Part shown: one piece after another, positions 15,717 through 22,660 of the stretch | Layout: every line of letters begins with the position of its first letter | Position numbering within the stretch: the first letter of the stretch is position 1 | Assembly: GCA_050747525.1 (NCBI GenBank) | Contig: JBOGOC010000051.1 | Coordinates: 1 to 25,744, forward strand | Direction: 5' to 3' | Length of the DNA: 25,744 nt | Source: JBOGOC01 sp050747525 | GTDB lineage: Bacteria; Acidobacteriota; Polarisedimenticolia; JACPZX01; DASXTC01 | Made by a program: the position numbers and the translations under genes | Notes under the pieces: model-generated | What the model was told of the DNA's origin: nothing | Seen by the model: the letters and a program-made list of their open reading frames with translations, nothing else | Databases searched by the model: none

Positions 15717-15745
15717 AATATACCCCCAAAGGAGGGGAGCGTCAA
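15717..15745 (-). promoter_or_regulatory. Strong promoter of the RiPP operon
   Basis: On the minus strand, TTGACG (15740-15745) and TATATT (15717-15722) are separated by exactly 17 bases, each 5 of 6 to consensus. The spacer CTCCCCTCCTTTGGGGG can fold into a small C4/G4 stem. The RNA start is expected near 15711, giving a leader of ~16 bases to the TTG or ~34 bases to the ATG. It lies in an AT-rich gap after the membrane phosphatase gene, so the locus is probably its own transcription unit. Confidence 0.7.
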
Positions 15746-15793
15746 AGTTAAATCTTCGCCTTTTTGCACGGGGCGCGGGTTTTCACGGGATCG

Positions 15794-17689
15794 TCACTGA
15801 ATGTACCCGAGTCCTCTCAGCCGGTCGAGGGCTTCGTCCTGGAACGGATCGTCCGCCGTTTCCTCCGTTTCACGCACGGAACGACCGCCGTAGGTGGCGA
15901 TGGGTGGCCGCGTGCGGCGTGCGGGATCTCCTTCCGTCAGGAAATCCAGGACGGGGCGCCCCGGCAGGTCGTCCGCTGTGGGGAGGCCCGCCAGGGCCAG
16001 AAGTGTGGGGGCCAGGTCGAGCAGCCGCGCCCCGGCCCGAGGCCCTGCCTCCCGGACGGCGCGGGTCCCGTGGACCAGCAGGACCCCCACCGGGTTCCCT
16101 CCCCTCCCCGGGTCAGCGGCCAGAAGCAGGAGGTCGTCTTCTCGAAGCTGTTCCATGAGGTCCCCCAGCAGAAGGTCAAGCGAGGAAAGGACTCCGGGAA
16201 GCGATGTGGGCTGGGAGCGCCGGGCGATATCCAGGGAAGGCAGGTAGAGCATGAGCACCCTGAGCCCCGGATCGGCCAGGAGCCGCACCCCGACCCGGGC
16301 GTGCCAGGCATCGGCCAGGGCGGCAGCCGCGGCCGGGCCACCCTGGGTCAGGCCGCTGGCAACGAGTCTCTGCTTTGCCCACTCCAGGTCGGACGGGAAG
16401 CTCTTGTTCAGGTCTCTTTCCAGCTCAGGGGGAACAGCATCCCGGTCGGCCGCCCTGTCCGCCATCAGCCGCGGGAATGTTCGGTCGCTCACCACGACTC
16501 CTCCCCCGCTCTTGGTGGCCGGCCAGGAGGCCCACCAGTTCACCGCGGCTGCCCGGACCCCGTGCTCGGTCAGGATCTCCCAGACGGCGGAAGCCCGCCT
16601 GAGGCGGGCGTCCACCGGAGCCGACGCCGCCACGCGGGGCGGAAGGAGGAGCCTGGGTGAGAGGGGCCAGAGCGACGACGCCGGGTCCTGAACCGGCGAT
16701 GAGAGCCCCGGCACCCGGCCCGCCTGGTACCCGAGCACTCCGTGCAGGTCCGAGGGGAGGCCGGTCGCCACGGTGGTCCACCTGCGCGGCGGGACCGGGG
16801 GCTCCTCCGAGCGCAGGTCGTACCGTACCGATTTGCCCGCCAGCGTGCGGAGCATCTGAAGCTCCCCGCGGTCCACGAGCTGGTCCATCAGGGAGGCGTC
16901 CAGACCGTCCACCCCCACCAGGATGACGCGGCCCGGGACCGGCAGCGGCTCGACGACGGGAGCGGCAGGCGCCGGGGGCGCGTCGGGAGCCTCGGGGGCG
17001 AACACCAGCAACCCGCCCATCACCAGGGCGGCTCCCCAGAAGGCGAACGCGGCCACGCGTCCCCACCGGCCGTCGGCCCGCGGCGGCGAGAGATGGCCGG
17101 CGGCCGACGCGAACAACGTGGCCAGCGAGCCGAGCCTCGCCAGCCGACCGACGACGTGGGCCGCTCCCAGCGCCCCCAGCATCACCGCCCCCCACAGGAG
17201 CCAACCCGGAAGGGTGGACCCAGTGACCGGAGCCGAAGCCGACATGCGTCCGCCTCGCACGTAGAAGATCAGATAGAGAGTGGCCGCGGCCGCGAACAGG
17301 AGTCCCACACGCCCGGCCAGCCGCTCGGCGCGCCCCAGGAGGATCAGCCCGCGCCGCGCGAGCCACGCCAGCATCAGCTCGGCCGTCAGCTCGAGCGCGG
17401 CCAGCGACGCTCCGAGGAGAATCGCCAGGAAGAGCCACAGCCAGATCACCTCGCGCACCTGATGGATGTGCGGGCGGTTGGCCAGCGCGAGCGCGGCCGC
17501 CGCCGGGACCGCCAGGATGGCGCCCCCCAGCAGGCCCACCCGCAGGCTCGCCGCCAGCGCCAGGCGCAGCAGCGACGCCGCCCCCCCGCGCCCGGTGGCC
17601 ACCCACAGGGACAGACGCCCTTCCAGGTATCCGCGGTCGCGCAGCCGCTCGCGCACCTCGGCCAGCGACGGCCTGTCCGGGGAGGTCAT
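15794..17689 (-). CDS. Membrane protein with alkaline-phosphatase-fold domain
   Basis: This encodes 631 residues. The ATG at 17689 overlaps the polyprenyl synthase stop (ATGA). The N-terminal half has about five hydrophobic segments (LRVGLLGGAILAVPAAAALAL; VIWLWLFLAILLGASLAALEL; GRVGLLFAAAATLYLIFYV; WLLWGAVMLGALGAAHVVG; VAAFAFWGAALVMGGLLVF). The C-terminal ~330 residues follow the type I phosphodiesterase pattern: RVILVGVDGLDASL, RRWTTVATGLPSDLHGVLGY (Thr at the nucleophile), then LDLAPTLLALAGLPTADDLPGRPV and the closing RLRGLGYIQ. The usual metal motif DHG reads ADPGRGG, and the H in the -D--GH element is absent (LPSLDIARRSQP), so activity may be altered or lost. It ends the uvrB-uvrC-synthase row. 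Substrate unknown. Confidence 0.8.
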   Translation of the reverse strand: MTSPDRPSLAEVRERLRDRGYLEGRLSLWVATGRGGAASLLRLALAASLRVGLLGGAILAVPAAAALALANRPHIHQVREVIWLWLFLAILLGASLAALELTAELMLAWLARRGLILLGRAERLAGRVGLLFAAAATLYLIFYVRGGRMSASAPVTGSTLPGWLLWGAVMLGALGAAHVVGRLARLGSLATLFASAAGHLSPPRADGRWGRVAAFAFWGAALVMGGLLVFAPEAPDAPPAPAAPVVEPLPVPGRVILVGVDGLDASLMDQLVDRGELQMLRTLAGKSVRYDLRSEEPPVPPRRWTTVATGLPSDLHGVLGYQAGRVPGLSSPVQDPASSLWPLSPRLLLPPRVAASAPVDARLRRASAVWEILTEHGVRAAAVNWWASWPATKSGGGVVVSDRTFPRLMADRAADRDAVPPELERDLNKSFPSDLEWAKQRLVASGLTQGGPAAAAALADAWHARVGVRLLADPGLRVLMLYLPSLDIARRSQPTSLPGVLSSLDLLLGDLMEQLREDDLLLLAADPGRGGNPVGVLLVHGTRAVREAGPRAGARLLDLAPTLLALAGLPTADDLPGRPVLDFLTEGDPARRTRPPIATYGGRSVRETEETADDPFQDEALDRLRGLGYIQ

Positions 17690-18585
17690 CGGTCCCTCAC
17701 CGCGATGAAGCGCGCCAGCTCGACGAGCGAGGCCGCACGGTGGCCGAACGGCTCGAGCGATCGAACGCTCGTCTCCACCAGGTCCCTGGCCAGGGCCCGC
17801 GCGCCCTCGATCCCGCACAGGCTCACGAACGTGGGGCGCCCGGTGTCGGCGCGCACCGGTTTCCCGGCCGACTCCTCGTCTCCGATGGCGTCGATGAGAT
17901 CATCCGTGATCTGGAAGGCCAGACCCAGATTGCGCGCGTACGCGGCCAGCGCCTCCACCTCGCCCGGCGTGGCCCCGGAGATCACTGCCCCCAGCTCGGC
18001 CGAGGCGATGAAGAGGCTCCCCGTCTTGTGGCTGTGGATGAACTCCAGGCGCTCCAGCGACGCCTCGGCCGCGCTCCCCTTCCGGCGCGCCAGCTCGAGA
18101 TCCTCGTGCTGGCCTCCGATCACGCCGTCGGTGCCGATGGCGGCGGCCAGGCGCCTGGCCACCGCGCTGCGCAGCCGCTCGCGGCCCCACGCGCCGCCTT
18201 CCCCGGCCACCAGGCCGAAGGCGCGCGACAGCAGGCCGATGGCGGCCAGGATGGCGGTCGACTCCCCGAAGGCGACGTGGCACGCCGGCCGGCCGCGGCG
18301 CGTCGGTGAATCGTCCATGCTGGGAAGATCGTCCAGGATGAGCGAGGCGGCGTGCACCATCTCCACCGCGCAGGCCGGCGTCATGAGGCGGGCTGCGTCG
18401 ACGCGGTAGATGCGCCCCACGGCCAGAGCCAGCGCCGGGCGGATCCTCTTGCCCGGAGAGACCAGGGCCCAGGCCATGGCGTCGTGCACCGCCCCCGCCT
18501 CTTCGTGGCGTGCGGGGAGCATGCCCGGCAGCGCCGCGTCGATCTCCCGCCTGAGCTCGCCCAGCCACGCCGGCGCGAGCGTCAC
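17686..18585 (-). CDS. Trans-isoprenyl diphosphate synthase (geranylgeranyl or farnesyl)
   Basis: This encodes 299 residues, the usual length. GTG at 18585 overlaps the uvrC stop (GTGA). The enzyme joins isopentenyl diphosphate to an allylic diphosphate in the cytosol. The first Asp-rich motif is DDLPSMDDSPTRRGRP; the second is FQITDDLIDAIGDEE. GKRIRPAL and HSHKTGSLF are also family motifs. The DD-xxxx-D form matches bacterial IspA-type enzymes. Five residues before the first Asp there is Ala (HAASLILDD), where E. coli FPP synthase has Tyr; a small residue there usually allows products longer than C15, so GGPP is likely. It could supply carotenoid, quinone or undecaprenyl pathways. It overlaps uvrC and the downstream membrane protein by a few bases, so all are one operon. 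Confidence 0.92.
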   Translation of the reverse strand: MTLAPAWLGELRREIDAALPGMLPARHEEAGAVHDAMAWALVSPGKRIRPALALAVGRIYRVDAARLMTPACAVEMVHAASLILDDLPSMDDSPTRRGRPACHVAFGESTAILAAIGLLSRAFGLVAGEGGAWGRERLRSAVARRLAAAIGTDGVIGGQHEDLELARRKGSAAEASLERLEFIHSHKTGSLFIASAELGAVISGATPGEVEALAAYARNLGLAFQITDDLIDAIGDEESAGKPVRADTGRPTFVSLCGIEGARALARDLVETSVRSLEPFGHRAASLVELARFIAVRDR

Positions 18586-20369
18586 GGACGATCCGCCAGA
18601 TAGCGCGCCACCGCCTCCGCCACGCGCCGCCCCACGACCGGCTCGAGCTTCTCCCTCGGCGTCCCGCGCAGGGCGTCGAGCGATCCGAAGGCGCGCAGCA
18701 GCTTGCGGGCCGACTTCTCCCCCACTCCCGGGATCCCCGTCAGCGCGCTGGACAGCGTGCGGCGCCGGCGCAGCGCGCGATGGTAGGTGATCGCAAAGCG
18801 GTGCGCCTCGTCGCGCACGCGCTGGACCAGGTGCAGCAGAGGCGACCGGTGGTCCAGGGCGATCGGCTCTTCCACGCCGGGCCTGAAGATCAGCTCCTCC
18901 TTCTTGGCCAGGGCAGCCAGCGGCACCGAGGTGATCCCCTGCGCGGCCAGGGCCTCGCCCGCCGAGGAGAGCTGCCCGCGCCCGCCATCCACCAGCACGA
19001 GATCGGGCAGATTCTTGCCTTCCTTGAGCAGCCGGGCGTAGCGGCGCCCCACCACCTCGCGCATGGCCGCGAAGTCGTCCACGCCCGTCACCTGCCGCAC
19101 GCGGAACCGGCGATAGTCCGATCGCTTGGGCCGCCCCCCTTCCCAGACCACCATGGACGCCACCGTCTCGGCTCCCTGAATGTGCGAGATGTCGAAGCAC
19201 TCGATGCGGTACGGAAGCTCGGGAAGCTCGAGGGCCTTCTGCAGCGCCTCCAGCACCTCCACGCCGTGGGTGTGCTCGGCGTGGAAGCGGCTCTCGAACG
19301 CCAGCTTCGCGTTGCGGCGCACGAGATCCAGGAACTTCGCCTTCACGCCGCGACGCGGGACCTGGAACTTCACGCGGCCGAGCCATCGCTCCAGCAGCTC
19401 CCGCTCCGCCGGCTCCACCGGCACCAGGATGGTCTCGGGCAGGTCGCGCACGTCACTGTAGTAGAGCTGCATCACCGTGGACAGGAAGGTGGCGTCATCC
19501 TCGGTGGCCGACTCGAATGTGAACTCCCGGCGCGACTGCACCAGGCCCCTGCGCATGCTGAAGAGCTGCACCAGCGCGCGCTCGCCCTCGCGGTGCATGT
19601 GGAAGTAGTCCTGCTCCTCGAGCCCCACGCTGGCGATGTTCTGCCTCTCCGAGAACGATCGCACTGTGCGGATGAGGTCGCGGTAGTGCGCGGCCAGCTC
19701 GTAGTCCTGGCGGGCGGAGGCACGCTCCATCTTTTCAATAAGGCTGTTCAGCAGGTCCTGGTCCTTTCCTTCGAGAAAGAGACGCGCGTCCTGCACCGCC
19801 TGACGATAGGCCGCCTGATCGGCCAGCCCCGCGCAGGGCCCCATGCACTGGTCGAGCTGGTAGTACAGGCACGGGCGGGGCCGCGAGCCGTCGAGACGCT
19901 CGTGGCAGATGGCCACCTGGAAGAAGCGGGCCACCATCTTGAGAGCCCGGTGCGCCCTCGACGCGGGCAGGTAGGGGCCGAAGTAGAGGCTGCCGTCCAG
20001 CTGCGCCTTGCGCACCAGCACCACGCGGGGCCAGGGGTCCTGGATGGTCATCTTGAGATAAGGGAAGTTCTTGTCGTCGCGCAGCAGCGTGTTGTAGCGA
20101 GGCTGCTCCTTCTTGACGAGGTTGTTCTCCAGGATCAGCGCCTCGACCTCGGAGTTGGTGACGATCACCTCCAGGTCGCGCGCCTCCTCCACCATGCGGG
20201 CGATCTTGGGAGAAGGGGCCGGCCCCGCGTAGCTGCGCAGGCGGTCGGCGAGGCTGCGCGCCTTGCCCACGTACAGGAGCGTCCCCGCGGCGTCGCGGAA
20301 CAGGTACACGCCCGGGGAGGGATCCGCGGCGCGGATCTTTTCCAGGACGCTGCTGTTCGGGCGGGCCAC
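18582..20369 (-). CDS. uvrC: UvrABC excinuclease subunit C
   Basis: This encodes 595 residues, normal for the family. GTG at 20369 is chosen because GGAGGAG lies 7 bases upstream. It makes both cuts flanking a DNA lesion after UvrA/UvrB recognition. Visible domains: GIY-YIG nuclease (PGVYLFRDAAGTLLYVGKARSLADRLRSY) for the 3' cut; a Cys-rich segment (HERLDGSRPRPCLYYQLDQCMGPCAG); a UVR domain (LIEKMERASARQDYELAAHYRDLI) that binds UvrB; an RNase H-like nuclease (ECFDISHIQGAETVASMVVWEGG; LPDLVLVDGGRGQLSSA) for the 5' cut; and the C-terminal tandem HhH (LTGIPGVGEKSARKLLRAFGSLDAL). It follows uvrB by 17 bases and overlaps the polyprenyl synthase gene by 4. There is nothing unusual in its motifs. 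Confidence 0.96.
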   Translation of the reverse strand: MARPNSSVLEKIRAADPSPGVYLFRDAAGTLLYVGKARSLADRLRSYAGPAPSPKIARMVEEARDLEVIVTNSEVEALILENNLVKKEQPRYNTLLRDDKNFPYLKMTIQDPWPRVVLVRKAQLDGSLYFGPYLPASRAHRALKMVARFFQVAICHERLDGSRPRPCLYYQLDQCMGPCAGLADQAAYRQAVQDARLFLEGKDQDLLNSLIEKMERASARQDYELAAHYRDLIRTVRSFSERQNIASVGLEEQDYFHMHREGERALVQLFSMRRGLVQSRREFTFESATEDDATFLSTVMQLYYSDVRDLPETILVPVEPAERELLERWLGRVKFQVPRRGVKAKFLDLVRRNAKLAFESRFHAEHTHGVEVLEALQKALELPELPYRIECFDISHIQGAETVASMVVWEGGRPKRSDYRRFRVRQVTGVDDFAAMREVVGRRYARLLKEGKNLPDLVLVDGGRGQLSSAGEALAAQGITSVPLAALAKKEELIFRPGVEEPIALDHRSPLLHLVQRVRDEAHRFAITYHRALRRRRTLSSALTGIPGVGEKSARKLLRAFGSLDALRGTPREKLEPVVGRRVAEAVARYLADRP

Positions 20370-20386
20370 GGCGGGGCTCCTCCAGC

Positions 20387-22441
20387 TCAGGAAAAGACGG
20401 CGTGCCGGCGCAGCCACACGATGCGATCGCGCAGCGAGGCGGCCTCCTCGAACTCGAGCGCCTCGGCCGCCTTCTTCATCCTCTTCTCCAGCTTGCGGAC
20501 CTCACGGTCGAAGTCCTTCATGCTCGAGAAGCGCGCCAGATCGATCCCCTCGGGCGCCGGCTCGTCCTCGAGCGGGACGTCCATGTAGTCGGCCTCGGCC
20601 ACGCCGAGGGCCAGCAGGTGCGATTCCTCGATCGGCTTGAGGATCGTCTCGGGGGTGATGCCGTGCTCTTCATTGTAGCTTTGCTGCAGCTCGCGGCGCC
20701 GCCTGGTCTCGTCCATGGCCTTGGCCATCGAATCGGTGACCCTGTCGGCGTACAGCAGGGCACGCCCGCGCACGTTGCGCGCCGCGCGTCCCATGGTCTG
20801 GATGAGCGAGCCGGCGGATCGAAGGAAGCCCTCCTTGTCGGCGTCCAGCACGGCCACCAGGCTCACCTCGGGGAGATCGAGCCCCTCCCGCAGCAGGTTC
20901 ACGCCCACCAGCACGTCGAAGACCCCCTTGCGCAGGTCGCGAATGACCTTCACCCGCTCGAGGGTGTCGATGTCGGAGTGCAGGTACGCGACGCGCACGC
21001 CCAGCTCGCGGTAGTACTCCGTGAGGTCCTCGGCCATGCGCTTGGTGAGCGTGGTGATCAGGACGCGGTCCCCCAGCGCCACGCGCTCGCGGATCTCTCC
21101 CAGCAGGTCGTCCACCTGCGAGGCGATGGGGCGGATGACGATCTCGGGGTCCATCAGCCCGGTGGGCCGGATGACCTGCTCCGCCACCACGCCGCCCGCC
21201 TTGCCCAGCTCGTAGGGGCCCGGAGTGGCCGACACGTAGATGGCCTGCTGGATGCGGGTCTCGGCCTCCTCGAAGGTGAGGGGCCGGTTGTCGAGCGCCG
21301 AGGGGAGCCTGAACCCGTACTCGACGAGCACCTCCTTGCGCGCGCGGTCTCCCCGGTACATCCCCTTGAGCTGCGGCATCGTCACGTGGCTCTCGTCGAT
21401 GATCACCAGGGCGTCCTTGGGCAGGTAGTCCATCAGGGTGGGAGGCGCCTCGCCGGCGGCGCGCCCCGTGAGATGGCGCGAGTAGTTCTCGATCCCCTGG
21501 CAGTAGCCGATCTCTTCGATCATCTCCAGGTCGAAGAGGGTGCGCTGGGTGAGCCGCTGCGCCTCCACCAGCCTGTTCTCGGCCTGCAGGAAGGCGTGGC
21601 GCTCGCGCAGCTCCACCCGGATCGACTCCAGCGCGGCCAGGCGCTTCTCCTTGGGCGTGACGTAGTGCGTGGACGGGTAGATGGGAACGCGCTTCAACCG
21701 GTCCAGCGACACGCCGCGCAGCGGATCGATGACCGTGAGCGCCTCGACCTCGTCGCCGAACAGCTCCACGCGCACGGCCCGCTCGTCGTAGGCGGGCCAG
21801 ATCTCCACCACGTCACCCCGCACGCGGAACGAGCCGCGCTGCAGATCGTGCGGCTTGCGCGTGTACTGGATCTCCACCAGGCGCCGCAGCAGCGTGTCGC
21901 GTGTGATGCGCTCCCCCGTCTCCAGCATCACCAGCATCCCCTGGTAGGCCTCGGGAGACCCCAGGCCGAAGATGCACGACACCGAGGCCACCACGATGAC
22001 GTCCCGCCGCTCGAACATCGATCGGGTGGCGCTGTGGCGCAGCCGGTCGATGTCGTCGTTGATGGTGGACTCCTTCTCGATGTAGGTGTCGGTGGTGGGC
22101 ACGTACGCCTCGGGCTGGTAGTAGTCGTAGTACGAGACGAAGTACTCCACCGCGGCCTCGGGGAAGAAGGCGCGGAACTCCTGGTAGAGCTGCGCGGCCA
22201 GGGTCTTGTTGTGGGCGATCACGAGCGTGGGCCGGTTGACCGCCTCGATCACCCGGGCCACCGTGAAGGTCTTCCCCGATCCGGTGACCCCCAGCAGCAC
22301 CTGGTGAGGGACCCCCCTGGTCACTCCCTCGGCCAGGGAGGCGATGGCGGTTGGCTGGTCCCCCGTGGGCTGGAACGGGCTGACCAGGCGGAAGGCCCCC
22401 GAGCCGCTCGGGACCATCGGGCCCCGGCTGGGCATCCCCAT
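20387..22441 (-). CDS. uvrB: UvrABC excinuclease subunit B
   Basis: This encodes about 684 residues from ATG at 22441. ATGs at 22435 and 22417 and one at 22531 are all possible, since no start has a convincing ribosome binding site and the UvrB core begins only at FRLVSPFQPTGDQPTAI. It is the damage-verifying helicase-like subunit of nucleotide excision repair. Motifs: Walker A GVTGSGKTFT, the beta-hairpin YYDYYQPEAYVP that clamps DNA, DESHVTMPQ (Walker B), VSATPGPYE, helicase motifs LLREGLDLPEVSLVAVLDADKEGFLRS and QTMGRAARN. A C-terminal UVR domain (VRKLEKRMKKAAEALEFEEAASLRDRI) binds UvrC. It starts a minus-strand row with uvrC, the isoprenyl synthase and the membrane phosphatase-fold protein. 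No LexA-type box was recognised. Confidence 0.96.
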   Translation of the reverse strand: MGMPSRGPMVPSGSGAFRLVSPFQPTGDQPTAIASLAEGVTRGVPHQVLLGVTGSGKTFTVARVIEAVNRPTLVIAHNKTLAAQLYQEFRAFFPEAAVEYFVSYYDYYQPEAYVPTTDTYIEKESTINDDIDRLRHSATRSMFERRDVIVVASVSCIFGLGSPEAYQGMLVMLETGERITRDTLLRRLVEIQYTRKPHDLQRGSFRVRGDVVEIWPAYDERAVRVELFGDEVEALTVIDPLRGVSLDRLKRVPIYPSTHYVTPKEKRLAALESIRVELRERHAFLQAENRLVEAQRLTQRTLFDLEMIEEIGYCQGIENYSRHLTGRAAGEAPPTLMDYLPKDALVIIDESHVTMPQLKGMYRGDRARKEVLVEYGFRLPSALDNRPLTFEEAETRIQQAIYVSATPGPYELGKAGGVVAEQVIRPTGLMDPEIVIRPIASQVDDLLGEIRERVALGDRVLITTLTKRMAEDLTEYYRELGVRVAYLHSDIDTLERVKVIRDLRKGVFDVLVGVNLLREGLDLPEVSLVAVLDADKEGFLRSAGSLIQTMGRAARNVRGRALLYADRVTDSMAKAMDETRRRRELQQSYNEEHGITPETILKPIEESHLLALGVAEADYMDVPLEDEPAPEGIDLARFSSMKDFDREVRKLEKRMKKAAEALEFEEAASLRDRIVWLRRHAVFS

Positions 22442-22562
22442 GGCGCGCCGACCCTGGGCGGGGCGCCCGCCGGGGGCGGCGCCCCCCGAATCCCGCGTTC
22501 TGCGGCTGCTGGCGCCGCGGTTTCCGACCATGTCCTGCGTCGTCTGTCCCGAGGGGGGTTGC

Positions 22563-22591
22563 TTTACAGAAGCTGTTGAGTCATCTATATT
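22563..22591 (+). promoter_or_regulatory. Promoter for the PBP1A gene
   Basis: TTTACA (22563-22568) and TATATT (22586-22591) are separated by 17 bases, both 5 of 6 to the sigma70 consensus. The RNA start near 22598 leaves a leader of about 62 bases to the ATG at 22661. This is the only AT-rich patch in the uvrB/PBP divergent gap. Confidence 0.65.
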
Positions 22592-22660
22592 TCGCGAGCC
22601 CCGATCCTAGCACAAGGGGACCCACGGTCCTCGCTGACGAGCAGTCGCCCGACCGAGACC

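Noticed and set aside
22592..22660. A minus-strand promoter for uvrB (TTGTGC plus TATAGA)
   Set aside because: The spacing is about 20 bases and matches are poor, so it cannot be separated from chance.
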